From Actinoplanes sandaracinus (lineage in GTDB: Bacteria > Actinomycetota > Actinomycetes > Mycobacteriales > Micromonosporaceae), in assembly GCF_030009775.1 (NCBI RefSeq), contig NZ_JASCTH010000008.1, positions 262,362 through 326,361 on the forward strand: a stretch of 64,000 bases of DNA, read 5' to 3'. Below the pieces are notes generated by a model. It worked only from the letters and a program-made list of their open reading frames with translations, was not told the origin of the DNA and did not search any database. Below are positions 42,984-51,605 of this stretch, in pieces. Within the stretch, counting starts at the first letter, position 1. The number at the start of each line of letters is the position of its first letter. A program made the position numbers and the translations under genes.

Positions 42984-44792
42984 GTGCATATCGCGGCGCA
43001 TGACGTGGGCAGGTTGTCCCGGCTCGCCGCCGGGTGCGCCGGAGTCATGGTGGCCGTTTTCGGCATCCTGCACACGTTCGACGCCGGATCGGCGCCGGAG
43101 GACCCCCGCGGTACTCCGGCGATGGCACTGATCCCGGCCGGGCTCGCCCTGCTGCTCCAGGTGGTGCCGGTCTCCGGCGTGCCAGCCGGCCGGCTCCGGG
43201 CGGGGACGGCCGCGTTTCTCGCGCTGTCCGCCACCGGAGCGGCGGCCACGGCCCTGGGCGGCGCACCGGCCACGGCGGTCGCCACCGCCCTCGCCGGCCT
43301 GGCCCTCGCCTGCCTGGATCTCCGCGTCCCCCGCCGCAGTGGCGGCATCGCGTTCCGGGTGGCCGACCCGCTCCTGCTCGGCGCCGCGATCATCGCACTG
43401 GTCGCCCTGGTGCCCCAGCTCTTCGAACCGGCCTTCCCGCCCGGCCGCGGGCCTGACAGCGTCATGCCCCCGCACCTGGCCGGCGCGCTGCTCTGCCTCG
43501 CCACGGGCACGATCCTGGCCCGGCCGGAGACGGGGCCGCTGCACACCCTCGACGATTCGGGGCCGCGCGCTGCCGTACGCCGGCTCGCCCCCGCCCTGAT
43601 CGCCGCCCCCATCGTCGCCGCGCTGGTCAGCGCGTTCGCCGCGCGGACCGGCGTGAGCCGTCCGGTGGCCGCGGTGAGCACCGGCGTGATCCTCGCCGCG
43701 CTCGCGCTGCTCGCCCTGCTCGCCTACCTGGTCCGCACCCTCGACGACGCCGACCAGCGGCAACGGCACCTGGTGGCGGAGCTGCGGGAACGCCAAGACT
43801 TCGCGCAGACGCTGCTCCAGTCGATGAACGAGGCCGTCATGGTCCTCGACGCCAACTACCGGGTGATCGACGTCAACCGCCGCTGGCGGGAGCTCACCGG
43901 CCACGACGGCCTTCCCGCCGAGTCGCCGCCGCTGCCGCCTCCCGGGACCGGCGGCGACTGGCTTCTCCCCCGGGCCGACGGCACCGACGTCCCGGTGCTG
44001 GCCACCATGGCGGCCATTCCGGACGCGACTGGCACGACTCGCGGGTACGTGGCCACCTACATCGACATCGCCGAGCGCAAACAGGCCGAGGTGGCGCTCA
44101 CCGAACACGCCGCCGACCTGGAGCGGGGCAACGCCGACCTGGCCGCGGCCCTGGCCTTCAAGAACGACCTGACCTCGATGCTGACCCACGACGTGGCGCA
44201 GCCGATCAGCTCGATCGCCAGCCTCGCCGAACTGCTCTGCGCCGACTGGGCGGACCTGCCGGACGACATCCGGCTGGAGCTCGCGACCAAGATCGACAAG
44301 AACACCCGGCGGCTCATCAAGATGATGAACGACCTGCAGCTCCTCTTCCGGCTGGACACCGGAACGGTCACCGCCCGGCGGGTGCCGGTGCCGCTCCTGG
44401 AGGTGGTCGAGGCGGCCTGCGGCACGGCCGTCGACACCGCGGACGTGAAGATCGTGATCGACGAGGAGCTGGCCGCTCTCGCCGACCGCGGGCATCTCAC
44501 CGTCGTGGTGGAGAACCTGCTGAAGAACGCGATGACGCACGGGGCGCCGCCGATCCACATCCAGGCCGGCCGGGAAGCGGGTGGCACGGTGCGCCTGACG
44601 GTGCAGGACAGCGGCGCCGGGATCCCGGAGGACGTGCTGCCCAGCCTGTTCGGGCGGTTCATCCGGGGAGCGGGGCTCGGGCTCTTCATCGTCCGGCACC
44701 TGATCGAGGCCAACGGCGGGTCGGTGAGTTACGAACACGCCGAACCCCGCGGCGCCCGCCTGCTGGTCACCTTGGAGGCCGCACCCAACTAG
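42984..44792 (+). CDS. membrane sensor histidine kinase with PAS domain
   Basis: The 602-residue protein has about eight TM helices over residues 10-255, a coiled segment, and a PAS domain about 270-375 (LLQSMNEAVMVLDANYRVIDVNRRW). The dimerisation helix carries H402 in MLTHDVAQPISSIASL, and the HATPase has VVENLLKNAMTHG and DSGAGIPEDVLPSLF. Between FGRFIRG and GLGLFIVRHL there is only one residue, so the usual ATP-lid loop is nearly absent. GTG 42984 behind GGGGG is used; TTG 42972 is the alternative. No regulator gene is adjacent; the stand-alone receiver at 40634 is a candidate partner. Confidence 0.88.
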   Translation: MHIAAHDVGRLSRLAAGCAGVMVAVFGILHTFDAGSAPEDPRGTPAMALIPAGLALLLQVVPVSGVPAGRLRAGTAAFLALSATGAAATALGGAPATAVATALAGLALACLDLRVPRRSGGIAFRVADPLLLGAAIIALVALVPQLFEPAFPPGRGPDSVMPPHLAGALLCLATGTILARPETGPLHTLDDSGPRAAVRRLAPALIAAPIVAALVSAFAARTGVSRPVAAVSTGVILAALALLALLAYLVRTLDDADQRQRHLVAELRERQDFAQTLLQSMNEAVMVLDANYRVIDVNRRWRELTGHDGLPAESPPLPPPGTGGDWLLPRADGTDVPVLATMAAIPDATGTTRGYVATYIDIAERKQAEVALTEHAADLERGNADLAAALAFKNDLTSMLTHDVAQPISSIASLAELLCADWADLPDDIRLELATKIDKNTRRLIKMMNDLQLLFRLDTGTVTARRVPVPLLEVVEAACGTAVDTADVKIVIDEELAALADRGHLTVVVENLLKNAMTHGAPPIHIQAGREAGGTVRLTVQDSGAGIPEDVLPSLFGRFIRGAGLGLFIVRHLIEANGGSVSYEHAEPRGARLLVTLEAAPN

Positions 44793-44834
44793 CGCATGTC
44801 CCCAGCGGGGAGCCCCGCCGCCCCAGCACACCGA

Positions 44835-44865
44835 GAAGCCCGGAACGCTGAGCGTTCCGGGCTTC
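44835..44865. terminator. 14-bp hairpin between kinase and SRPBCC genes
   Basis: GAAGCCCGGAACGC (44835-44848) and GCGTTCCGGGCTTC (44852-44865) form a perfect stem with a TGA loop, suiting both convergent genes. Confidence 0.85.
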
Positions 44866-44883
44866 TGTCTGGTCCGCGCCGTC

Positions 44884-45729
44884 TCAGCCGCGCTCTTCCT
44901 CGTTGATCATGCCGTGGCCCCACATGTCGCCGCCGGACGTGTGGCCGCCCATCCGGGCGGTGCCGGCGCCGCCCCCGCTCGGCGATCCGGGACGGGCGGC
45001 CCGCCGGCCTGCCGCGTCGTCGCGAGGGCTCCGGACGCCGGACGGGCTCGGGAGGTCGGCCGAGGTGGGCACGTGGTGCAGCGGATTGTCGGTGAGACCG
45101 GTGCCGGTCGGATCGGCGTTGCCGAGGTCCGCGGCTCCGGTGTCCCATCCGGCCCCCGGGTGCGGCGCTCCGGACGCGGTGTTCCGATTCCGGATCCGCG
45201 CGGCGACCGAGGCCGGCGACACGGGGTCGATGTTGATCCCGGGCAGCAGCGTGTGTGAACGGCCGGCCAGCGGCTTGGTGCTGACACCGCCGTGCGGGAT
45301 CGGCCGGCCGCCGAGCACCCCGCTCTCCACCAGGCCCTTGAACGTGGTCAGGTCGGCTTTGAGACGGCGGTTCAGCGACTCCTGCCCGTGCCGGTCACTG
45401 GGCATGAGGAACGCGATGTCGGCCTCCAGCTGGGCGACGATCTGGGTCTTCGTCTCACCCATGGGGCGCAGCGTGATGGTCTCGGCGAGCAGCGGGCCCT
45501 CCATGGTGGACCAGGAGACGCGCTCGTCCGGCGACCGCTCGATGATCTGAGCGTCGAACTCGCGGCGCTTCCCGTCCACATCCATGATCCAGTGGGTCTG
45601 GTCGGCGCCGACCGCCGTCACCTGCCGCACACCGGTCATGAAGCGGGGGTAGTTCTCGAACGCCGCGAGCTGCTCGTACACAGTGTGCACCGGCGCACTC
45701 ACTTCGATAGCCTGCTGAACCATACTCAT
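44884..45729 (-). CDS. SRPBCC (cyclase/dehydrase, Coq10-like) protein with disordered tail
   Basis: The 281-residue protein has an SRPBCC domain at about residues 1-150: SMVQQAIEVSAPVHTVYEQLAAFENYPRFM, then QTHWIMDVDGKRREFDAQI and a long helix ESLNRRLKADLTTFKGLVESG. Coq10-like proteins bind quinones or lipids, or act as polyketide cyclases. The remaining 130 residues are Pro/Gly/Ser/Asp-rich and probably disordered, ending GGHTSGGDMWGHGMINEEERG. ATG 45729 behind GGGAGAG is chosen. A role in lipid or pigment handling is guesswork. Confidence 0.85.
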   Translation of the reverse strand: MSMVQQAIEVSAPVHTVYEQLAAFENYPRFMTGVRQVTAVGADQTHWIMDVDGKRREFDAQIIERSPDERVSWSTMEGPLLAETITLRPMGETKTQIVAQLEADIAFLMPSDRHGQESLNRRLKADLTTFKGLVESGVLGGRPIPHGGVSTKPLAGRSHTLLPGINIDPVSPASVAARIRNRNTASGAPHPGAGWDTGAADLGNADPTGTGLTDNPLHHVPTSADLPSPSGVRSPRDDAAGRRAARPGSPSGGGAGTARMGGHTSGGDMWGHGMINEEERG

Positions 45730-45802
45730 CGCAACTCTCCCATGCTGAAGTGCTGGCATCACAGAGAGTACGGAGACGACTGCGACTCGTGTTCGGTTTC
45801 GC

Positions 45803-46552
45803 TCAGACACGACGCAGGTATTGCCAACGGCCTACCTCTGCGGCATAGCGGGCGTCGCTCGCCGGCACCACGGTCACGGCGGCATCCAGAAGCATCTCCA
45901 CCACGCGCGGTGACGGGCTGCGCCAGGCCTCGCTGACCTCCACCACGGTTCCGGTGGCCCGGCAGGCGGCGGCCAGGTCGGCGATCAGCGCGGGCGTCAC
46001 CGCGGAGTCGTCGAGGCCCGCCTGGCCGAGCAGCGCCAACGGGCGGGCGAGCTGCGACGGCACGTACCGCGAGGCGCGCTCCACACCTTTCACGGTGGCC
46101 GCCACCAGCAGCTCCGCCACCTGAGAGGCGTCCATCAGACCAGCGTCGAGCCGGGCGCGGACCTCGCGCGGAGTCAGCAACTCCCCACCGGCCGGCAGGC
46201 AGGAGACCGCCACCGAGAGGGCGTCCAGCGGAGCGAGGTCGGCGGGCAGGGCCAGCCATCCGTCCGAGCGGACGACCTCCACCTCTGCGGCGACCCGCAG
46301 ATTCATCTCGGTACGGTGCCGGGCCCGCCGCACCGCGTCGGAGTAGGCGGTGAGCCAGGTGGTGTCCGGCCCCGCCTGGTCGGCGAAGGTGAGTGCGGTC
46401 AGACCGGCCCGGTCGGCGGCCGAGACCACCACGCCGACGGCGTCCCGTCCGGCCGCGAACCCGGTGTGCACATGCGCGTCCACGGACAGATCCAGTGCGC
46501 AGGCAGTGCCGACCGCACCGCCACCGATGACTGACTCGCGCTCTGCTCCCAT
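45803..46552 (-). CDS. PHP-domain protein
   Basis: The 249-residue PHP (polymerase and histidinol phosphatase) domain has the motif VDAHVHTGFAAGRDAV near the N-terminus, a C-terminal SEAWRSPSPRVVEMLLDAAV and PASDARYAAEVGRW. Metal-binding His/Asp positions look largely present. It would be a metal-dependent phosphoesterase; substrate unknown. ATG 46552 lies behind GGGGAG at 5 bases. It stands alone, with the SRPBCC gene downstream in the same direction after 73 bases and the M23 peptidase gene divergent. Confidence 0.85.
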   Translation of the reverse strand: MGAERESVIGGGAVGTACALDLSVDAHVHTGFAAGRDAVGVVVSAADRAGLTALTFADQAGPDTTWLTAYSDAVRRARHRTEMNLRVAAEVEVVRSDGWLALPADLAPLDALSVAVSCLPAGGELLTPREVRARLDAGLMDASQVAELLVAATVKGVERASRYVPSQLARPLALLGQAGLDDSAVTPALIADLAAACRATGTVVEVSEAWRSPSPRVVEMLLDAAVTVVPASDARYAAEVGRWQYLRRV

Positions 46553-46771
46553 GCCGACTCCCCGCTGAATGGGACGGGTTTCTCCCGCCGAGGATGAGAC
46601 TGCGGGTCCGACGTTGTCTCCCGGGTCAGCCGCCGGTGCAGGTCAGGAGCGCCCCAGCGACGATCATCGCGGCAACCGGCCCGCAATCGTCGCGCACCCT
46701 GGACCGCATCCCGCGGCGGCCAACCTTTCCCTTGACCGCGAGCGCCCGCCCGCGCGCCGAAGGGGGAGAGC

Positions 46772-47623
46772 ATGAAGGTGCCTGCGGCTCTGGTGACCGG
46801 ACTGGTGGGCGCGCTGCTGCCGATGGCCGTGCCGGCCGCCGCCGGCCCGATCGCCACCCCGACCGCGACCGCGGTCACCGGGACGGCCCGGACCGGCGGC
46901 ACGGCGCTCACCATGCGGCGCATGCCGTCCCCGGTCGCGGAGAAGACCGGCACGATCGCCAACGGCGGCCGGGTCGCGATCGTCTGCCAGGTCACCGCGC
47001 AACGGATCACCGGCACGGTACGGACCACGAACCTCTGGGATCGGCTGGCCAACGGTCACTACGTCTCGGACGCGTACGTGCGGCGCCCGGCCACTCCCAT
47101 CCCCGCATGCCCGGCAGCCGTCCCGCCGGCGCCGCCGGCCCCCGCTCCCTCGATTCCCGCTCCCACCCCCGGTGAGAGTTGGGGACTGCCGGTGACCGCC
47201 GGCCTGGTCAGTGGTTTCCGCACCGTCGCACGGCCGGCGCACGACGGCGTCGACCTCTCCGCCCGGCGCGAGACCCCGATCCTGGCCGCGGCGGCCGGCA
47301 CGGTGATCCGGGTGGTCTGCAACGTCTCGGCCGGCACCTGTGACGTCGACGGCAAGCCGGCTCTCCGGGGCTGCGGCTGGTACGTGGAGGTGCAGCACGC
47401 CGGCAAGGTCGTCACCCGTTACTGCCACATGGTCCGGCGCCCGGTCGTCGCGGTCGGCCAGGCCGTCACGAAGGGCCAGTTGCTCGGCCACGTCGGCACC
47501 TCGGGTTCGTCCTCCGGACCGCACCTGCACTTCGAGGTGCACGTCGAGGCGGCGCCCGCGATCCATGACAACGCGGTGGACCCGATCGCGTTCCTCCGGA
47601 GCCGCGGGGTGTCCATGGGATGA
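46772..47623 (+). CDS. secreted M23-family peptidase
   Basis: The 283-residue exported peptidase has a signal peptide about 1-24, an SH3-like segment about 45-110 (AEKTGTIANGGRVAIVCQV, DRLANGHYVSDAYV), a Pro linker, and an M23 domain from about 140. The metal site is H157-x3-D161 (RPAHDGVDLS) plus H251 and H253 in GPHLHFEVH. It would cut peptidoglycan cross-links or peptides outside the cell. ATG 46772 has GGGGGAG upstream. Its place next to the flagellar cluster may be chance. Confidence 0.93.
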   Translation: MKVPAALVTGLVGALLPMAVPAAAGPIATPTATAVTGTARTGGTALTMRRMPSPVAEKTGTIANGGRVAIVCQVTAQRITGTVRTTNLWDRLANGHYVSDAYVRRPATPIPACPAAVPPAPPAPAPSIPAPTPGESWGLPVTAGLVSGFRTVARPAHDGVDLSARRETPILAAAAGTVIRVVCNVSAGTCDVDGKPALRGCGWYVEVQHAGKVVTRYCHMVRRPVVAVGQAVTKGQLLGHVGTSGSSSGPHLHFEVHVEAAPAIHDNAVDPIAFLRSRGVSMG

Positions 47624-47666
47624 CGGAACGCCCGCCACCTCACGGCGACGGGCGCTTGCAGTGTCC

Positions 47667-47912
47667 TCACTCGGCCGCGGGATCCGGGCTTCCGAGCATC
47701 TTGGCGAGTGCGTGCACGGCGCCATCGGTGGGCGAGGCCGCCGCCCGGTTGGCGTCCTGGAGTTCGCGGTAGACCTCTTCGCGGTGCACCTGCACGTCTC
47801 GGGGGGCCTGGATGCCCAGCCGGATGACGTCGCCGCGGGCCTCGAGCACCGTGATGACGACGTCGTCGCCGATCATCACGCTCTCACCGGCCCGCCGGGT
47901 CAGCACAAGCAT
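47667..47912 (-). CDS. csrA: carbon storage regulator CsrA
   Basis: The 81-residue RNA-binding dimer starts MLVLTRRAGESVMIGDDVVITVLEARGD and continues VIRLGIQAPRDVQVHREEVYREL, near-perfect for CsrA residues 1-50. About 25 extra C-terminal residues (an Ala/Pro-rich tail) exceed the usual 60-70. CsrA blocks translation at GGA-containing hairpins, classically of flagellin mRNA, and is sequestered by FliW. It is the last gene of flgN-flgK-flgL-fliW-csrA. CsrA is rare in actinobacteria and its presence fits the motile lineage. ATG 47912 lies behind GGAGGAGG. Confidence 0.96.
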   Translation of the reverse strand: MLVLTRRAGESVMIGDDVVITVLEARGDVIRLGIQAPRDVQVHREEVYRELQDANRAAASPTDGAVHALAKMLGSPDPAAE

Positions 47913-47994
47913 CGGTGCCCTCCTCCATCCATGGAACGCCACAGCATGGCAAAGGCGCGGCCGCGAGGAACGCGACCGCGCCCGCGGTGGAGGG

Positions 47995-48432
47995 TCAGAA
48001 GGCCCGGTTCATGATGGCCCGGACCGGATAGTTCGATCCGCCGAGAACCACCTGCATGGCCCGCATGCTGTCGCGGTCCACCACGATCGGGGCGAGCAGG
48101 TTCGCGGTGGTCTCGTTCTCGCTCGCGGTGATGACCGTGAGCAGCAGCAGCCGGTCCGGGTCCTTGGTGTTCAGCGCGGCGAACACCCCGTTGTCGATCT
48201 CCGGGGCGTAGTCCGGGAAGAACGGCTCCGGCGGGGCCACCAGGAAACGGAGCTCCGGGTTCTCGACGGACGTGAACGCGTACAGCAGTCCATCTTCGTT
48301 GAGACGCACCAGAACGAACTCCCGATAGGACGGGAAACCCGGCATAGGCACCGCCATCGTGATGGTCGGCAGCCCCAGCGACGGGTCGGTCGTGGTGGCC
48401 TCAATCGGACGGGACGCGGTGCGAGTAGTCAT
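47995..48432 (-). CDS. fliW: flagellar assembly factor FliW
   Basis: The 145-residue FliW has ITMAVPMPGFPSYREFVLVRLNEDGLLYAFTSVENPELRFLVAPP and the family C-terminal blocks NTKDPDRLLLLTVITASE and NLLAPIVVDRDSMRAMQVVLGGSNYPVR. FliW binds flagellin or CsrA: when flagellin is exported, free FliW captures CsrA and releases flagellin translation. ATG 48432 has GAGG at 5 bases; a GTG at 48438 overlaps the flgL stop. It is encoded between flgL and csrA. The N-terminal 20 residues are Thr-rich and poorly conserved. Confidence 0.95.
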   Translation of the reverse strand: MTTRTASRPIEATTTDPSLGLPTITMAVPMPGFPSYREFVLVRLNEDGLLYAFTSVENPELRFLVAPPEPFFPDYAPEIDNGVFAALNTKDPDRLLLLTVITASENETTANLLAPIVVDRDSMRAMQVVLGGSNYPVRAIMNRAF

Positions 48433-48434
48433 GG

Positions 48435-49394
48435 TCACCTCAGGAAATCGATGAGCGAGGGCTGGATCACCTTGGCCGTGGCGGCCAGGGCGGCCTGATA
48501 CGAGGTCTGCTGGAGCTGCAATTCCATGATCGCCTTGGGCAGGTCGACATCCTCGATATCGGACAACTGCGACGAAACGGACATCAAGCGATCCTCAGCG
48601 GACTGCTTCATCTGTTCAATCCGATTGTATCGGGCACCTACATCCGAAAGGGTTGAGTTCACGATTTCGGACGCTTTATCAAGTTTCCCCAGACCAGCGG
48701 TGATACCGGCGGAATCGCCTGTCCGCATAGCCGTGGAAAGGTCGTCGAGAACCCGAAAGAGCTGGTCCGGATTGGGAACGCGGTCACCATTGGCGTCCAC
48801 GGCCGGCGTGACGCCGTCCGGCTGCATCACCCAGTCCATGCCGAACACCTCGGGGCCGCGCACGTCGACACGGACCTTGGCGTTCGGACCGATCGAGCGC
48901 AGCGCCTCGCCGGCTCCCTCGCCGGAGTAGGTGCCGCCCTGCGCATAGGCGGTGCTGTCCGGAGTGGAGCCGCCGAAGACCGGGCGATCCAGGTACTTGG
49001 TGTTCGCGTACTGGATGAGCGTGCCTTTGATCTGCTCGATCTCCTCGGCCCGGGCCTTGTTCGCCTGCGGCGTACTGCCGCCGCCCATGCTGGACGCCTC
49101 GAGGGTGAGCGTCCGCACCTTCTGGAGCAGCCCGGACGCGCTCTGCAAGGTGTCCTGCACCGTGCCGAGCCGGCCCATCGCGTCGTCCGCGTTGGCCGAG
49201 TACTTCTTGTTGGCGCGCACCTCGCCGCGAAGCTGGAGCGCGGTGACCGTGCCGGTCGGCGAGTCCGACGGACGGCGCAGTTGCTTGCCGCTGGAGATCT
49301 GGTCCTGGGCGTTCTGGGTCCGGCTCAGATTGCGTTGCAGGCTGGCCATCGTCCGGGTGCGGACGCTGCTCTCGGTGATCCGCGGGCTGCTCAT
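48435..49394 (-). CDS. flgL: flagellar hook-associated protein FlgL (HAP3)
   Basis: The 319-residue hook-filament junction protein is flagellin-like at both ends: ITESSVRTRTMASLQRNLSRTQNAQDQISSGKQLRRPSDSP at the N-terminus and MELQLQQTSYQAALAATAKVIQPSLIDFL at the C-terminus. The central domain carries TYSGEGAGE-type sequence. It is exported by the flagellar type III system and caps the hook with FlgK. ATG 49394 is the start and the stop is coupled to fliW. Spacing from flgK is 13 bases. Confidence 0.96.
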   Translation of the reverse strand: MSSPRITESSVRTRTMASLQRNLSRTQNAQDQISSGKQLRRPSDSPTGTVTALQLRGEVRANKKYSANADDAMGRLGTVQDTLQSASGLLQKVRTLTLEASSMGGGSTPQANKARAEEIEQIKGTLIQYANTKYLDRPVFGGSTPDSTAYAQGGTYSGEGAGEALRSIGPNAKVRVDVRGPEVFGMDWVMQPDGVTPAVDANGDRVPNPDQLFRVLDDLSTAMRTGDSAGITAGLGKLDKASEIVNSTLSDVGARYNRIEQMKQSAEDRLMSVSSQLSDIEDVDLPKAIMELQLQQTSYQAALAATAKVIQPSLIDFLR

Positions 49395-49407
49395 GGACGG
49401 TGCCCCC

Positions 49408-50874
49408 TTACCTACCGACCAGGCCGGTGCGGTTGATCAGCTGGTCGAGCATCGAGTCGATCGTGGTCAGGACGCGCGACGCGGCCTCGTACCCGCGCTG
49501 GTAGGTCAGCAGGTTCGTCATCTCCTCGTCGAGGTTGACCCCCGACTCCGAGTCCCGCGCGGCGTCCACCTGGTCGGTCACGGCGTTCTGGATGTCCCGC
49601 CGGCGGATCGAGGACTGCGCGGACACGCCGAGGTCGCCGATCAGTGCCTGGTAGGCGGCGTCGGCGCCGCTGCGGGAGTCGGCCAGGTCGGAGAGCGCGT
49701 CGGCGGTCACTCCGTCCAGCACCCTGTCCTCCGGCGTGGCCGCCCTGGGGTTGCCCGAGGACACACCCAGCTTGTCGACGTCCGCCAGCAGGGCCGGGTT
49801 GACGGTGATGTTCGCCGCGGTGACCACCGGATTGCCGTCGGCGTCCACACGGCCGTTGCGGGCTTCGAAGAAGTTCTGGTTCGTGCTGCCGTCCATGCCG
49901 AACGCGGCCCGGTGCCGGGAGTTGACGTCGGCCGCGAGCGTGGTGGCGACCGTGTCCAGCCGATTCGCCATCGTCGCCAGGATCCCGTCCTTGGACAGCG
50001 TCTCCACCTGGGCGCCCATGGTGCCGCCCGCGACGACCGTGCCGCCGGTGTCCTTCCACTGCAGCTCGACGTCGAGGCCCTTGCCCAGGTCTTCGAGCCG
50101 GAGCGCACCGGGATCCTTGAGCGCGATCTCGCGCACGTTGAAGTCACTGACCAGCTGGGCGCTGCCGACGTAGACGCTGGTCGCACCGTTGGGCAGGTCC
50201 GTGGCCGTGGCGCCGACCATCTCCGACAGCTTGAGGATCTGCTGGCCGCGCTGGTCCATCAGTTCGTTCGCCTGCAGGCCGGCCTGGGTGGCGACCACGA
50301 TCTCCTGGTTCAGCTTGGCGATCGAGGCGGCCGTCTTGTTCACCTCGCCGACGTAGGTGTCCAGTCCGCTCTGGGTCGCCATGTACTGACGGTTCATCGC
50401 CGCGGACGCGTCGTTGAGCGAGGCCGCGACGGTGGTCGCCTGCTCCAGCAGCGCCGACTTCGGCGCCTTCTGGGACGGGTTGGCGGCCACCACGTTCCAG
50501 CCGTCCCACATGTCCTGCAGGCGTGCCTGAAGGGCGGTGTCGCTCGGTTCCCCGAAGGCGTCCTCGATCAGGTTGTACGCCCCGGCCCGCTCGTTGTGGA
50601 AGGCCGAGTTCGCGTGCTCGGTGTAGCTGCGATGGTCGAGCGCCGTGTTGCGGAGTCGCTCCACAGAGGAGACGGTGACCCCGTCGCCCACCGCGCTCGT
50701 GGTGGCGTAGACGCCGGGCACCAGATTGGCGTTCTGTGACTGCATCACCACCCGTTGCCGGGTGTAGCCCTCGGTGCTCGCGTTAGCGATGTTCTGTCCG
50801 GTCACGTCCAGACCACGGCGCTGCGCGTAGAGCGAAGTGAGCGCCGTGTTGAGTCCGCCGAATGTGCTGCCCAT
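49408..50874 (-). CDS. flgK: flagellar hook-associated protein FlgK (HAP1)
   Basis: The 488-residue protein has the rod/hook N-terminal signature FGGLNTALTSLYAQRRGLDVTGQNIANASTEGYTRQRVV and a C-terminal heptad region with ESGVNLDEEMTNLLTYQRGYEAASRVLTTIDSMLDQLINRTGL. The middle has QGLANELMDQR-type Gln/Asp-rich sequence. It joins hook to filament and is escorted by FlgN. The ATG at 50874 overlaps the flgN stop (TGATG), so they are translated together. Length is on the short side of the family. Confidence 0.97.
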   Translation of the reverse strand: MGSTFGGLNTALTSLYAQRRGLDVTGQNIANASTEGYTRQRVVMQSQNANLVPGVYATTSAVGDGVTVSSVERLRNTALDHRSYTEHANSAFHNERAGAYNLIEDAFGEPSDTALQARLQDMWDGWNVVAANPSQKAPKSALLEQATTVAASLNDASAAMNRQYMATQSGLDTYVGEVNKTAASIAKLNQEIVVATQAGLQANELMDQRGQQILKLSEMVGATATDLPNGATSVYVGSAQLVSDFNVREIALKDPGALRLEDLGKGLDVELQWKDTGGTVVAGGTMGAQVETLSKDGILATMANRLDTVATTLAADVNSRHRAAFGMDGSTNQNFFEARNGRVDADGNPVVTAANITVNPALLADVDKLGVSSGNPRAATPEDRVLDGVTADALSDLADSRSGADAAYQALIGDLGVSAQSSIRRRDIQNAVTDQVDAARDSESGVNLDEEMTNLLTYQRGYEAASRVLTTIDSMLDQLINRTGLVGR

Positions 50875-51359
50875 CAGATCGCCTCATCAACCAGGGTGGG
50901 GCGCCGCACGGCGCCGCTTACGGTCTGGCCCTGCGGTCCGTACGTTTCCACAGTCTCGGCGAACGCGAGCATCGTTTCGCGAGCCGCGCGCTGACCGGCG
51001 GTGAGCAGCTCCCGGTTGACGTCGGCCAGGGCCCGGATCTCCGACGTCAGCATCAGGAATGCCTTGCGGTGCTGGTGCAACAGGTCCGACCAGGGGGCCG
51101 GGGCCGCGTCGGCGAGCTCACCGAGCGAGGCGTCCGGCGACAATCCGAGCTCGACCGCGACCTCCTGGGAGTACGCCGCACGGATCACCTCGGTCTGCCG
51201 GATCTGGTCCAGGACCACCTCCACCTCGCGGGTGGCGTGACTGAGCCATCGGGACCGGTTGGACGCGAGGAGCAACTGCTCCTCCTCAAGCTTGAACAGC
51301 AGCATCTCCAGCAGCTCGCGTGAGCGCCAAAGGACACTGGCCAGGTCGGTCAGGCTCAC
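50874..51359 (-). CDS. flgN: flagellar chaperone FlgN
   Basis: The 161-residue, mostly helical FlgN-like protein has SLTDLASVLWRSRELLEMLLFKLEEEQLLLAS, long amphipathic helices and a C-terminal part LLTAGQRAARETMLAFAET. FlgN binds the C-terminal helices of FlgK and FlgL before export. The GTG at 51359 has GGAGG 5 bases upstream and lies 63 bases from a FliA-type promoter, which rules out the longer frame to 51443. It leads the flgN-flgK-flgL-fliW-csrA operon. Confidence 0.88.
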   Translation of the reverse strand: MSLTDLASVLWRSRELLEMLLFKLEEEQLLLASNRSRWLSHATREVEVVLDQIRQTEVIRAAYSQEVAVELGLSPDASLGELADAAPAPWSDLLHQHRKAFLMLTSEIRALADVNRELLTAGQRAARETMLAFAETVETYGPQGQTVSGAVRRPTLVDEAI

Positions 51360-51421
51360 CCGGTCCTCCGTCGTATAGCCGGTCGGGCTCACCCACTCGG
51401 CGGACCCGCTCATTCGGACAG

Positions 51422-51447
51422 GTCGGCACATCCGCCGTGCCACTGAG
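51422..51447 (-). promoter_or_regulatory. FliA-type promoter for flgN operon
   Basis: Read leftward: CTCA, 16 bases, GCCGAC. It matches the CTCA-N15/17-GCCGAA pattern reported for flagellar genes in Actinoplanes, with C for the last A. The -10 element is 63 bases upstream of the flgN GTG. Confidence 0.65.
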
Positions 51448-51511
51448 CGGTTTCCCCCGGATCAGCACTTCTCCGGTTCGCCCGAAAAGCCCGAAGAAAT
51501 CTCAGAGAATC

Positions 51512-51538
51512 CTCAGTGCCTCTCGGCGACCGGCCGAA
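51512..51538 (+). promoter_or_regulatory. FliA-type promoter for fliC
   Basis: CTCA (51512-51515), 17 bases, then GCCGAA (51533-51538). The transcript would start near 51545, giving a leader of about 60 bases before ATG 51606. Confidence 0.75.
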
Positions 51539-51592
51539 CAGAAGGGCGCAACACCACGGCTCACGGACGGGCCGGTTCCAGACCCCAGTCAA

Positions 51593-51597
51593 GGAGG
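51593..51597 (+). promoter_or_regulatory. fliC ribosome binding site with GGA motifs
   Basis: AAGGAGGAAC carries two GGA triplets (51593-51595 and 51596-51598), with another at 51565-51567. GGA in the leader is what CsrA recognises in flagellin mRNAs, so occupation would block the ribosome site. Confidence 0.55.
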
Positions 51598-51605
51598 AAC
51601 ACCCC

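Noticed and set aside
42951..44831. 626-codon frame on the minus strand
   Set aside because: It is antisense to the histidine kinase; Gly/Arg/Asp-rich shadow.
46757..46762. GCCGAA before the M23 peptidase gene
   Set aside because: It is 10 bases from the ATG and has no CTCA at the right spacing.
46560..46771. Possible c-di-AMP (ydaO) riboswitch before the M23 peptidase
   Set aside because: Such riboswitches often precede actinobacterial wall hydrolases, but the conserved blocks are not visible here.
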